A DNA stretch of 64,000 nucleotides from an uncultured Flavobacteriales bacterium (lineage in GTDB: Bacteria > Bacteroidota > Bacteroidia > Flavobacteriales_G > Salibacteraceae). Shown here piece by piece: positions 17,073-25,507 of this stretch (position 1 is the stretch's first letter; each line of letters opens with the position of its first letter). Made by a program: the position numbers and the translations under genes. Below the pieces are notes generated by a model. That model did no database searches and was not told where the DNA came from. It saw only the letters and a program-made list of their open reading frames with translations. The DNA lies in NCBI GenBank assembly GCA_937899835.1, contig CALCCE010000151.1, forward strand, positions 1-64,000. Reading direction: 5' to 3'.

Positions 17073-17924
17073 TCACTTCATGTCCAGGTTTAGGTAAGGA
17101 TCAGGATAGTTTTTGATTCTCCTCAAATTATGTGGCGTATCAACCGTAAAAAAGAAAATGTTGTTGTGGGTAGGTGGATCAAGAGAAGCGTTTATTCGGT
17201 CCCTTGCCGTACGGTTGTAGCCATTGATTTTTACACAAAGCTGACTTGCAGGAGTAGTGGTGTGCCCTTTTTTAAACAGGTCAATTTCCTCCAAATTTCC
17301 GTTTTCCTGCGTTTCATAAAACCTTATCTGGTCGTCCAAAACCTTGAATGGGGAGGCGGAACTTTTAACGCGTAACAACCCGTTGTTTGGGATAGTGTAT
17401 AGCAGGTCTTTCTGCGCATTTTCAACCGCCTCTACTCCGTTGCTTTCGTCGTGTATAACCATCACTTTTCCTCTGAAACCTTGAGGAAGAATGTACATTA
17501 TTTGAGGGCTGGCCCCAGGGGATTGCTGTTGAACAGGAAGAGTGCCTTCACGGTAAAATTTGCCATACTTTCCGATATGATGATCGATTTCGTCCCCACT
17601 TTTAAAATAAACGCAGGCCAGTTCGTTGCCCTGCATTCGAATGACTTTTCGGTAGAGCAGCTCTTGTCGGTTTTTGACGATAACTTCAGGCGGACTTTTG
17701 TGCGCATCGACGGAAAACCAAAGAGAATCTAAGTTGGAGATTTGAGACAGGTTTTGCCCATTCACATACATATAAAATCGGCCGTCTTCTCTGTATTCAA
17801 CCCCACTGTTTTCATTTAGGGTGTTTTTCCATTTCCCAATAAGCTGGCTTTTAATATCCGGGTGATCACTACTCATAAGAGCAGCGCCCAGAAGCAGCAG
17901 TAAAGCGATTTTTACCTTCATCAT
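17073..17924 (-). CDS. Secreted protein with DUF6843-like C-terminal domain
   Basis: A product of about 283 residues with a short hydrophobic signal (MKVKIALLLLLGAALMSS). Residues about 25-125 resemble a lipocalin-like stress or turnover domain (LIGKWKNTL, YREDGRFYMYV). The rest begins with MYILPQGFRGKVMVIHDE and PNNGLLRVKSS, the kind of line I associate with DUF6843. I start at the ATG-ATG at 17924; a TTG twenty codons upstream would bury the signal peptide. No operon partners; role unknown. Confidence 0.7.
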   Translation of the reverse strand: MMKVKIALLLLLGAALMSSDHPDIKSQLIGKWKNTLNENSGVEYREDGRFYMYVNGQNLSQISNLDSLWFSVDAHKSPPEVIVKNRQELLYRKVIRMQGNELACVYFKSGDEIDHHIGKYGKFYREGTLPVQQQSPGASPQIMYILPQGFRGKVMVIHDESNGVEAVENAQKDLLYTIPNNGLLRVKSSASPFKVLDDQIRFYETQENGNLEEIDLFKKGHTTTPASQLCVKINGYNRTARDRINASLDPPTHNNIFFFTVDTPHNLRRIKNYPDPYLNLDMK

Positions 17925-18103
17925 AGCACATTTTTTTTTGATGAAATACTCAGGTTTCTTAGTGAAGATGAATCGAAAACGCAATTTCTTTCGCTCCAGT
18001 ATAAAGATTCAATGATTGTCGATTTGTCTTGCATTATTCGGGTAGTCAACGCCTTTAAGAATTAAATTAGAACCATCGTTTTGCAAACCACAGGTAACCC
18101 TGT

Positions 18104-18898
18104 TTGATCATTCAAATCCCGTTGTCCCCTAAGAATCCATTTTCCGAACGCTACCGCGCCCTTTCCAATGCCGAATTGTTGCTCATTGTCGATTTGGCAA
18201 AGGATTATACCCCACAAGCGGTGACTGCCGCACGCGCTGAATTGATGCAGCGCCAACTTTCGGAAGAAGAACTTCGCGATGCGCGGGAAGAATTGAAGCA
18301 ACAAAAGGAAGAGCAAGACCTACAAAATGATCCATGGAAAGAAACGATCCAGGTGGTGGAGGATACCGTGCCGCGGATGTTGTATTCTTTTTCCCGATCG
18401 GTTCCTACCAAAGAAAAACTGATCCGATCGATAACTATATTTTTTGGGTTGGTTTCCCTGTTTCTTTGGTACCAACACTTTTCCCTGGTTCAATTCATGT
18501 TTCGCAATGCCTACGCCAAATGGGATTTTTTCACCATCGTGATTTTAGTTCCGCTGGTATATGTACCCTCAGGCACCGTGTTGTTTTGGAAAAGGAAAGA
18601 GCTGGGATGGATATTGTTGTCCCTTTACACGATTTGGACCTTGACTTTTGCCGCATTCATGTTATTTGGCTTCTTTTTTACCGAAAGTTCCGATCGATCA
18701 TTGTCAGACTTCTTTACCGCTGGCCCCTTTTTGGGCGGTCCTTTACTTTCCCTTCTGCTTTTTGGAGGCGTAGTAGGCATCCTCAACCACGGTGCGATAA
18801 GGGCTGAATTTAGAATCGATCGAAGGAAAGCCCGCTTTACGCTACTTTTATCCGCACTGGTAGGACTTCTGTTTTTGGCTTCTGTTTTTTTGGGGTAA
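18104..18898 (+). CDS. Multi-spanning membrane protein with N-terminal cytosolic helix domain
   Basis: A 264-residue protein. Residues 10-75 are a charged helical domain (YRALSNAELLLIVDLAKDYT, AVTAARAELMQRQLSEEEL) of a kind often fused to membrane segments in Bacteroidota; residues 105-264 contain about five membrane helices. The start is the TTG at 18104, because an in-frame TAA lies two codons before it and the conserved helical region begins close after. Function is not known. Confidence 0.75.
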   Translation: MIIQIPLSPKNPFSERYRALSNAELLLIVDLAKDYTPQAVTAARAELMQRQLSEEELRDAREELKQQKEEQDLQNDPWKETIQVVEDTVPRMLYSFSRSVPTKEKLIRSITIFFGLVSLFLWYQHFSLVQFMFRNAYAKWDFFTIVILVPLVYVPSGTVLFWKRKELGWILLSLYTIWTLTFAAFMLFGFFFTESSDRSLSDFFTAGPFLGGPLLSLLLFGGVVGILNHGAIRAEFRIDRRKARFTLLLSALVGLLFLASVFLG

Positions 18899-18970
18899 AT
18901 CCTAACTAAGCCCAAAAACGAATAAATAAAAAAGGAAGACCATGAATCGGGTTACGAACGTATCGAAAGC

Positions 18971-19948
18971 TCAGTACAAACGCTGAGCCGCCTGAATCAC
19001 CGCCTCATCCTCAATTTCACGAGCACAACGAAAGTCACCGTAACTGCAGTGGTTGCCTAATTTGGAGCAAGGCCGTTTTTTCAAGTGCTCCGCCTGCAAT
19101 ATGACCGAATCAGGATGGGGCAGGTAAGGATACATGCCCAAATCGGGTGTTGTACATCCCCAAAGCGAAATGATCTTTTTCTGGAAGGCAGAGGCAATGT
19201 GCATCAAGCCCGTATCGTGGGTGAGCACCACCCTGGCTTGCCGGATGAGCGAAGCAGATTGGTGCAGTGTGTAGCGGCCACAACCGTTGTAGATGCGATC
19301 GCTGGCTTGGGCACAAATGTGGTCGGCTGCCTCTTTGTCTTCTGGTCCGCCCAACAAAACCAGTGGGTGTTGCAGTTGTTGGCAGATGGTGATCAACTTA
19401 TCCGTGGGCAATTTTTTGCCCTGGTGTTGACCGCCAATAGCAAAAGCCATATAACCGGAATGAAACGCTGCAGGCAACGATTCAATCGCTACTTCCGCCT
19501 CGGGAGGAATGTAATAATCCAAGCCCTCGCCATCGTTTTTCACGCCCCATTCACGCAAAGTATCCATGTATCGGTCTACCACGTGAAGGTCAGGCATCAG
19601 GTTTTTCTTGAATTTTACCAACACCCATTTTTCGATGTTGAGCTTGGAAAACGCCACGTATTTGGCGTTCAACTTCATCTTTAGACCTCCGGTACGCAGG
19701 TTGTTGTGCAGGTCGATCACCAGATCGTAACCCTCTTCCCGCATTTGCGGCAATACCTCATCAATGGATTTTTGGATGGTGAAGACCTTGGTGATTTGCG
19801 GATGCTGCGCCAGCAGATCACCGTACTTCTCTTTGGTCAGATAGTGGATTTCTGCCCCCTCAAAGGTCTTGTGCAGGCAACGGATCACCGGTGTGGTGAG
19901 CACAATATCACCAATCGAACTGAAGCGTACCACCAGAAATTTCTTCAT
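18971..19948 (-). CDS. Glycosyltransferase family 9 (heptosyltransferase-like)
   Basis: A 325-residue GT-B enzyme of the ADP-heptose:LPS heptosyltransferase family, expected to add a sugar to LPS core or a related surface glycan at the cytosolic face. The start is typical (KKFLVVRFSSIGDIVLTTPVI), and the C-terminal half has LLGGPEDKEAADHI, the THDTGLMHIASAF nucleotide-sugar motif and SLWGCTTPDLGMYPY. A consensus promoter lies just before it. It stands alone, so the acceptor glycan cannot be named. Confidence 0.92.
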   Translation of the reverse strand: MKKFLVVRFSSIGDIVLTTPVIRCLHKTFEGAEIHYLTKEKYGDLLAQHPQITKVFTIQKSIDEVLPQMREEGYDLVIDLHNNLRTGGLKMKLNAKYVAFSKLNIEKWVLVKFKKNLMPDLHVVDRYMDTLREWGVKNDGEGLDYYIPPEAEVAIESLPAAFHSGYMAFAIGGQHQGKKLPTDKLITICQQLQHPLVLLGGPEDKEAADHICAQASDRIYNGCGRYTLHQSASLIRQARVVLTHDTGLMHIASAFQKKIISLWGCTTPDLGMYPYLPHPDSVILQAEHLKKRPCSKLGNHCSYGDFRCAREIEDEAVIQAAQRLY

Positions 19949-19958
19949 GCCAAGGGCA

Positions 19959-19986
19959 CAAAAATAGCACTTTCTTTTCCGCGCAA
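19959..19986 (-). promoter_or_regulatory. Consensus promoter of the glycosyltransferase gene
   Basis: The minus strand carries TTG (19986-19984), a 17-base spacer and TATTTTTG (19966-19959), a full match to the Bacteroidota promoter pattern. The ATG is 10 bases downstream, so the transcript has almost no leader. Confidence 0.6.
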
Positions 19987-20065
19987 GGTGAAACCCAACG
20001 CGGCCTCAGGGAACTGGCGATTGCCTCCACCTAAAAGCGGGTAATCGACACAGAGAAATCTGGTC

Positions 20066-20986
20066 TTAGGCAATCTGCTTTACCGTTCCACCGTGCGTTA
20101 CCTTGCTCACTTCCGAACGAATTACCTGGACCAATGCATCGGTTTGTTCCTTTTTCACAAAAGGGCGATACACCATCATACTGATCTGCCGTAAGGGTTC
20201 AGGAGCAATGAAGGGCCGGGTTTTGCTTTGCCGGTATTTGCTCATGATGTTCACGTAGAGTTCGGGCAGCAGTGTATAGCCTCCAAAATCATCTACGAGG
20301 CCCACCAAGGTAGCGAAGGAGTTGCACTGCATTTCCAAACCGTCCAACTTGCACGATTGGTCGTCGAGCCCGCAAAGGGCAATCACCTGATCTTTCAAGC
20401 AATGGCCTTCTTCTAAAAGCCAAACGGTGCTTTGCTTCACCTCTTGAAAGCTCATGAGCTTTTTGGTTTTGTCTTTTACACCGTATACTTTGAGGGCTTC
20501 GGTATACAGTTCGTATTCGTGCATGTCCGTTTCTTCCACCGGAGTGGCCAAAATCGCTCCATCAATTTGGTCGGCTTCCAGATCAGAAAGGAGTTGATCG
20601 GTGGTAGCTTCCTTAATCTTGAGTTTGATATCGGGATACTTCTTTACAAAGGGTTTGATGATGATCGGCAGCAGCAAAGGCGCCACTGTGGGAATCACTC
20701 CAATGCGCAACGTGCCCGATAACCTGCCCTCCAACGACGACTTCAGGTGTTTCAACTGTTGCGCCTTGGCCATAATGTCCCGGGCGTTTTTGATGACTTG
20801 TTCTCCATGAGAGGTAAGTAAGATGGGGCTGCGACTGCGGTCGAAGATCATGATGTCGAGTTCTTCTTCCAGCTTTTTGATCATGGCACTCAGAGTGGCC
20901 TGACTCACAAAACACTGCTCCGCAGCTTTGCCAAAATGGCCTTGCTCGTGCACAGCAAGGATATATTCGAGTTGTCTAAAATTCAT
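20066..20986 (-). CDS. oxyR: OxyR, LysR-type peroxide-sensing regulator
   Basis: A 306-residue LysR-type regulator. The N-terminal helix-turn-helix (FRQLEYILAVHEQGHFGKAA ... SQATLSAMIKKLEEEL) precedes a ligand-type domain with GHCLKDQVIALC at 194-205: Cys196 and Cys205 have exactly the nine-residue spacing of Cys199 and Cys208 in E. coli OxyR, the disulfide pair oxidised by peroxide. It ends with a short FGGYTLLPE element, also OxyR-like. A perfect OxyR half-box touches its start, so it probably controls itself and the divergent operon. Confidence 0.92.
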   Translation of the reverse strand: MNFRQLEYILAVHEQGHFGKAAEQCFVSQATLSAMIKKLEEELDIMIFDRSRSPILLTSHGEQVIKNARDIMAKAQQLKHLKSSLEGRLSGTLRIGVIPTVAPLLLPIIIKPFVKKYPDIKLKIKEATTDQLLSDLEADQIDGAILATPVEETDMHEYELYTEALKVYGVKDKTKKLMSFQEVKQSTVWLLEEGHCLKDQVIALCGLDDQSCKLDGLEMQCNSFATLVGLVDDFGGYTLLPELYVNIMSKYRQSKTRPFIAPEPLRQISMMVYRPFVKKEQTDALVQVIRSEVSKVTHGGTVKQIA

Positions 20987-20987
20987 G

Positions 20988-21002
20988 ATAGATATTATCT
21001 AT
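20988..21002. promoter_or_regulatory. OxyR-type binding site between oxyR and the divergent operon
   Basis: ATAGATATTATCTAT fits the E. coli OxyR half-operator ATAGnTnnnAnCTAT at every fixed position, within a 17-bp perfect palindrome (20987-21003). After a seven-base spacer a weaker second half follows (21010-21024). The site abuts the oxyR start and lies about 60 bases upstream of the expected transcription start of the rightward operon, the normal activator position. Confidence 0.75.
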
Positions 21003-21046
21003 CGAAAGTATCTAATTTTTCGATAGAATCGAATTGACTTGTTGGG

Positions 21047-21054
21047 TAGTTTTG
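21047..21054 (+). promoter_or_regulatory. -7 element of the OxyR-linked operon
   Basis: TAGTTTTG matches TAnnTTTG. There is no TTG at -33, as expected for an activator-dependent promoter; the second OxyR half-box would end near -37. The first gene starts at 21101. Confidence 0.5.
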
Positions 21055-21100
21055 TAAGGTGATCGACAATAGGTGTGCTCCTTCTCCAATAAAGCACCGA

Positions 21101-21388
21101 ATGAAACTCATAACAAAAAAGTCGTTCGACCCACCCATAAGTTCCATTTCAGAAATGGTCTTCGGACTGCGAACCGATCGTAATCAACCGGCCGATTACC
21201 TGACCTTCAACATCGATTTTGAACTGGGCGTAACCGTTGGCCCTGCTGGTTGGGACCTGGAAGAAGCGAAGTCAGTACCGGGTACCCTGGAGGTCTCAAA
21301 ACACCATTTCCCGGTTTATGAAATACCAAGCTTACCACTAACGGATACGGGCATAGAACATATGGCTTTCACGGAGAGAAAAGAATAG
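21101..21388 (+). CDS. Small unknown protein, first gene of the OxyR-linked operon
   Basis: A 95-residue product starting at the ATG at 21101, chosen over a GTG at 21059 because the promoter element at 21047-21054 would place transcription after that GTG. It has no signal peptide or membrane segment, no cysteine, and reads as a small beta-rich domain (YLTFNIDFELGVTVG). I do not recognise it. It is followed after 48 bases by the DUF6952 gene. Confidence 0.55.
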   Translation: MKLITKKSFDPPISSISEMVFGLRTDRNQPADYLTFNIDFELGVTVGPAGWDLEEAKSVPGTLEVSKHHFPVYEIPSLPLTDTGIEHMAFTERKE

Positions 21389-21436
21389 GAAAGCCATAGC
21401 ATGGGCCGCCTGATGTTCGACTAAAACAATCTGAAA

Positions 21437-21700
21437 ATGAGACTACCCTTGATAAAGCGATTGACCCAATTCACCAAGGAACGTGATGAGGATTTTTTGC
21501 TGGAAACCATAGAAACTTTAGAGCATTTGGCCATGGGCGAAGTGCTCAAAGAAGAAGAACTTGAAGTGGTTGGAGAACTGCTCAGCAACCTCTACGGAGC
21601 CGTGGAGGTAACCAAGGACATTCAAAGTGGCACCCCGGACCGTGACGCCCTCAACGGTTTCATGCAACGGGTAATGGGTTCCATTGCTCCGGCTACTTGA
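21437..21700 (+). CDS. DUF6952 family protein
   Basis: An 87-residue helical protein (LPLIKRLTQFTKERDEDFLL, LEVVGELLSNLYGAVEV, LNGFMQRVMGSI) matching my memory of DUF6952. In many Bacteroidota that family sits beside a peroxiredoxin and a thioredoxin-like gene; here neither is present. It is the second gene of the operon facing oxyR, with 52 bases to the flavoprotein gene. The biochemical role is unknown. Confidence 0.75.
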   Translation: MRLPLIKRLTQFTKERDEDFLLETIETLEHLAMGEVLKEEELEVVGELLSNLYGAVEVTKDIQSGTPDRDALNGFMQRVMGSIAPAT

Positions 21701-21752
21701 TTGCCATTCTTTCACCGGCAGGTGATGAATACCAAAATTCAAACGAAACAAA

Positions 21753-23507
21753 ATGAACGCTGTAAGACATAAAACCAATATATCTAATGTACTCGTCATC
21801 GGCAGTGGTGGTGCTGGCCTTCGGGCTGCGATCGAAGCCAAACTGTCTGGTGTGGAGGTAACGGTGATTGGCAAAAGGAAAAAAGAAGATGTACACACGG
21901 TGCTGGCGGCTGGCGGCATCAATGCTTCTTTTGGTAATGTAGATCCAAAAGATTCCTGGCAACAGCACTTTGCCGACACTATGATCGAAGGCTACCACTT
22001 GTCGGAACCTAAGATGGTGGAGCTCATGGCCAAAGAAGCACCTGGTTTGGTAGAGGAGATCGACCAATGGGGAGCTAATTTCGCCAAACTGGAAAACGGA
22101 AAGATCGACCAACGCTATTTTGGAGCACACACCTACCGCAGAACCTGTTATTCAGGAGACTATACGGGACGTTCGATCTTAAAAGCCTTGATCAAAAAGG
22201 CCAAAGAGCTCAAAATACCCATTTACGATTCGCAATACGTTACTGAGCTGCTGGTGCACAACAACCTCTGCTTTGGTGCGATGGCGTTTGACATCAACAA
22301 CGGGGAACGCACGGTTTTCTTAGCAGATTCTACCATTTTGGCCGCTGGTGGCCATACGCGCATTTGGAGAAAAAGCTCCTCCCGGAGAAATGAAAATTCT
22401 GGCGATGCTTTTTACCTCGGATTGAAAGCCGGTTGCAAGTTGAAAGACATGGAGCTGGTGCAGTTTCACCCTACCGGAATGGTGGTGCCCGAAGAGATTG
22501 CCGGCACACTGGTGACGGAAGCAGTGCGGGGCGAAGGTGGCCACCTCATCAATGGCAAAGGGGAACGCTACATGGCCAAATACGATGCCGATCGGATGGA
22601 GCTTTCTACCCGCGACCGGGTAGCCATGGCCAACTACCTGGAAATCGCCGAAGGAAGAGGTTCCAAAAATGGCGGAGTTTACCTCGACATCAGCCATAAA
22701 TCCAAAGAATTCATCATTCAGAAACTACCTCGGATGTACCGGCAGTTTCTCGATACTCTGATGCTCGACATTTCCAAGGAACCGATGGAGGTGGCCCCTA
22801 CGGCCCATTATTCCATGGGCGGTATCGAAGTTGACCCCGAAACGCACAACACCGGAGTGGAAGGGCTATTTGCCGCAGGTGAGTGTACCGGAGGTTTGCA
22901 CGGGGCCAACCGCCTGGGCGGAAACTCCCTGGCCGAAATCCTGATTTTCGGCAAAAGGGCGGGGCATCATGCCTCTCAGCGCTCGCTTTCACTGGACATT
23001 CAATACCGTTCCAAACAAGTTATCCGCGAAGCGCACGCCAACATCGATCGATTCCTGAAGCACGGCGATCAGGTAGCCCGCCCGCTGCAACGGGAGCTGC
23101 GCAACATCATGTGGGAGCATTGTGGTGTAGTGCGCACCGAAGACAAATTAGAAGAAGGCTTGCGCAGAATTGAAAAACTGAAAATATCGGTCAAACTGCT
23201 GGATGTGCGTCCCGACAGTGAAGGCTTTGAAGACCTGATGTTGGCTTTTGACTTGGAAGGGGCCATTATGGCTGCAGAGGCAACTATTTTGGGTGCCAAA
23301 GCCCGGAAAGAAAGCCGGGGAGCCCACCAGCGGGCCGACTACATCGATACCCATAAGGAACACGAGGTGAACTACACCATCCGCTTGGAAGCCAACCGAA
23401 AGTTGGTGCTGGGCAAAGAAAAATTGAAGCCGCTGACCGATGAACTACGCAGCCTGGTAGACGATACCGACGAAATCACCGATTTCGAAGGAATGCTGTT
23501 GGAATAA
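21753..23507 (+). CDS. Fumarate reductase/succinate dehydrogenase-type flavoprotein, standalone
   Basis: A 584-residue FAD enzyme. The dinucleotide motif VIGSGGAGLRAA (about 15-27) is followed by DVHTVLAAGGINA, where His48 matches the covalent-FAD His of SdhA/FrdA rather than the Ser/Tyr of L-aspartate oxidase. QFHPTG (near 235), VRGEGGHL, HYSMGG (near 351), GANRLGGNSL (near 385) and the C-terminal RGAHQRADY complete the active site. Succinate/fumarate interconversion is expected, but no iron-sulfur or cytochrome subunit gene is adjacent. Third gene of the OxyR-linked operon, closed by a strong hairpin. Confidence 0.85.
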   Translation: MNAVRHKTNISNVLVIGSGGAGLRAAIEAKLSGVEVTVIGKRKKEDVHTVLAAGGINASFGNVDPKDSWQQHFADTMIEGYHLSEPKMVELMAKEAPGLVEEIDQWGANFAKLENGKIDQRYFGAHTYRRTCYSGDYTGRSILKALIKKAKELKIPIYDSQYVTELLVHNNLCFGAMAFDINNGERTVFLADSTILAAGGHTRIWRKSSSRRNENSGDAFYLGLKAGCKLKDMELVQFHPTGMVVPEEIAGTLVTEAVRGEGGHLINGKGERYMAKYDADRMELSTRDRVAMANYLEIAEGRGSKNGGVYLDISHKSKEFIIQKLPRMYRQFLDTLMLDISKEPMEVAPTAHYSMGGIEVDPETHNTGVEGLFAAGECTGGLHGANRLGGNSLAEILIFGKRAGHHASQRSLSLDIQYRSKQVIREAHANIDRFLKHGDQVARPLQRELRNIMWEHCGVVRTEDKLEEGLRRIEKLKISVKLLDVRPDSEGFEDLMLAFDLEGAIMAAEATILGAKARKESRGAHQRADYIDTHKEHEVNYTIRLEANRKLVLGKEKLKPLTDELRSLVDDTDEITDFEGMLLE

Positions 23508-23815
23508 GACCGGCAACTGCACCACCGATAGCGCCCCAAAGGTTTCATACGAATTACCGAGTATAATGATAAGGTTAAACGCTATCCCAACAACGACTAC
23601 CTCCGCTCATGAGTAGTCGACCCTTGCATCTAATCTACCGCCTCCACGAGCCAACCGGCTCGTGGAGGCATTTGAATTAACCGCAGTCCATTCAGCAACC
23701 TGGAGATGTTGCACTCTTAGGTTGTTTGTAAAAGGGGAAACCTGTCCCAATTCCCCATAATTGTCGAAAATGGCCTGCCTGCATCAGTTCATACTGATCC
23801 AAATACGCTTAGGTT
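23508..23815. other. Intergenic region with a terminator
   Basis: A gap of 308 bases between the flavoprotein and the acyl-CoA dehydrogenase-like gene. It holds the hairpin at 23640-23669; I see no gene. The downstream gene must have its own promoter here, but no perfect TAnnTTTG is visible. Confidence 0.5.
23640..23669 (+). terminator. 13-bp perfect hairpin ending the OxyR-linked operon
   Basis: GCCTCCACGAGCC (23640-23652), loop AACC, GGCTCGTGGAGGC (23657-23669), followed by ATTTGAATT. The stem is very stable, but the T-run is weak. It could also serve the opposite strand. Confidence 0.7.
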
Positions 23816-24973
23816 TTGACAGATTACTTCAATATAAAATCCTATTTCAACGACGAACAGATCCTCATCCAGAGTACCATCCGGGATTGGGTCGATCAAC
23901 GCATTAAGCCCGAAGTAGGAAAATATTACCAAGAGGGAAAACCCTTTCCCAACCTGGCCAGTCAACTGGCCGAAATCGGAGCTTTTGGCCTCATCATCCC
24001 TGAGGAATACGGCGGCCTTGGCATGGATTACCTCTCTTATGGTTTGCTCATGCAAGAATTGGAGCGTGCAGATACTTCGCTGCGGGTGATGAGTTCGATA
24101 CAAACCTCCCTGGTGATGTATGCCATTCACCGTTATGGTTCGGAGGAGCAGAAGCAGCGCTACCTGCCCAAGTTGGCCAGTGGAGAACTCCTCGGAGCTT
24201 TTGGCCTCACCGAACCCGATTTTGGGTCCAATACAGCGGCCATGCATTGCCACTACAAGGAAGAGGGCGACAACATCGTGATCAATGGCAGTAAAATGTG
24301 GATCGGCAACTCTTCAGAATGTGACGTAGCCCTGCTGTGGGCGCGAGGGCCCGAAGGCAAGGTAAAGGGAGTGATTGTTGACAAAACTTTGATCACCAAT
24401 TTCGGTACACACGTTTTTAAAGACAAAATGTCGTTCAAGTCCTCCATTACCGGGGAATTGGTTTTTGACGAATCGGTGTTGCCTCAAACCCAGATCTTAG
24501 AAAAGACCAACGGGGTAAAAAATGCCTACGATTGCTTGAATGTGGGCCGGTATGCCGTAGCCTGGGGCTGCGTAGGGATTGCCATGGATTGCTACGAAAC
24601 TGCTTTGCAATACTCCAAAGAGCGCATTCAGTTTGGCAAGCCCATCGGCACCAAGCAATTGGTGCAAAAAAAGTTGGCCGAAATGATTACCGAAATCACC
24701 AAGGCCCAACTCGTTTGCTACCAATTGAGCGTTTTGATGGACAAAGGCATCGCCAACTACGCGCAAATCTCCATGGCTAAAAGAAACAACGTATCCATGG
24801 CGCGCTTTGTAGCCAGCGAAGCACGGCAGGTCTTGGGCGGCATGGGCATTTCTGCCGAATACCCGATTATGCGGCACCTCATGAACCTCGAAACCTTGAT
24901 CACCTATCAAGGCACCCACGAAATTCACTTGCTCATCACCGGCCGGGACATCACCGGCCTCGATGCGATTTAA
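23816..24973 (+). CDS. Glutaryl-CoA dehydrogenase-like acyl-CoA dehydrogenase lacking the catalytic Glu
   Basis: A 385-residue acyl-CoA dehydrogenase fold, nearest by eye to glutaryl-CoA dehydrogenase (GCDH): ELLGAFGLTEPDFGS, QYSKERIQFGKPIG, LVQKKLAEMITEIT, RQVLGGMGIS and TGRDITGLDAI match. The GCDH substrate-binding Arg is kept (R90 in LRVMSS). However, the catalytic base in TYEGTH is Gln365 here (TYQGTHEIH; codon CAA at 24908-24910), and the alternative Glu site of isovaleryl-CoA dehydrogenase is Gly244. The enzyme may be inactive or do other chemistry. The start is TTG; an in-frame TAG lies two codons upstream. Confidence 0.85.
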   Translation: MTDYFNIKSYFNDEQILIQSTIRDWVDQRIKPEVGKYYQEGKPFPNLASQLAEIGAFGLIIPEEYGGLGMDYLSYGLLMQELERADTSLRVMSSIQTSLVMYAIHRYGSEEQKQRYLPKLASGELLGAFGLTEPDFGSNTAAMHCHYKEEGDNIVINGSKMWIGNSSECDVALLWARGPEGKVKGVIVDKTLITNFGTHVFKDKMSFKSSITGELVFDESVLPQTQILEKTNGVKNAYDCLNVGRYAVAWGCVGIAMDCYETALQYSKERIQFGKPIGTKQLVQKKLAEMITEITKAQLVCYQLSVLMDKGIANYAQISMAKRNNVSMARFVASEARQVLGGMGISAEYPIMRHLMNLETLITYQGTHEIHLLITGRDITGLDAI

Positions 24974-25085
24974 GGCACTGAAATTTTTCAGTAGCGTGGC
25001 AAAAGGACGGGGAGGAGGGGTACACCTGCTCCTCTAAAAAGTACCTTTATACCGGCGGTAGAAATTATTCGATTTTGGGGTAAGC

Positions 25086-25502
25086 CTACTTACGGTTGTT
25101 CCGCATCGCCTTCACCTTTTTGATGGAATCATCAGCCAAAAATTGCTGATAGGCTTCGGTTTCTGCTCCGTACATCGCAATTTTTCCCTCCGCATTGCTG
25201 TGGATGCCCCAACCGTAACTTTTGGTCAGCGGAGAAGCGCGAAAACACGGTTGTCCTTTGGAGAAATAGTGGTCGCGCTGTTCGTCCATTTCTCCCGCAA
25301 CAAAAGCTTTTCTAATGGCAAAAACATCAAATAAAACCTCGTCCGAAGTGTAGGCATAAGGGCTTTCATAAAGCATGTCGAACTGTAAATTGGCCACGGT
25401 TTTCTTTTCCCCTTTAACCGGGGGCATTTCTCCTTTATCGGTTTTGCAATCTTCTGCAATTTCGATGAAGGTATTGTAGTAATTGGTGGTGTGCTGTGCC
25501 AT
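25086..25502 (-). CDS. DUF6157 family protein
   Basis: A 138-residue cytosolic protein. Its line TTNYYNTFIEIAEDC, KKTVANLQFDMLYESPY, FSKGQPCFRASPLTKSYGWGIH and a KAMRNNRK tail fits DUF6157, a small family often found beside START-like genes. The ATG at 25502 puts the conserved motif right at the N-terminus; an upstream TTG would add 25 unrelated residues overlapping the neighbour. It begins 5 bases after the SRPBCC gene, so they form an operon. Function unknown. Confidence 0.85.
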   Translation of the reverse strand: MAQHTTNYYNTFIEIAEDCKTDKGEMPPVKGEKKTVANLQFDMLYESPYAYTSDEVLFDVFAIRKAFVAGEMDEQRDHYFSKGQPCFRASPLTKSYGWGIHSNAEGKIAMYGAETEAYQQFLADDSIKKVKAMRNNRK

Positions 25503-25507
25503 GTTAA

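Noticed and set aside
21753-23507. L-aspartate oxidase (NadB) as an alternative call for the flavoprotein
   Set aside because: The FAD-attachment His in DVHTVLAAGG is the SdhA/FrdA type; NadB lacks it, and no quinolinate synthase gene is nearby.
24976-25040. Short hairpins after the acyl-CoA dehydrogenase-like gene (ACTGAAA/TTTCAGT and GAGGAG/CTCCTC)
   Set aside because: Stems of six or seven base pairs without a T-run; too weak to call a terminator.
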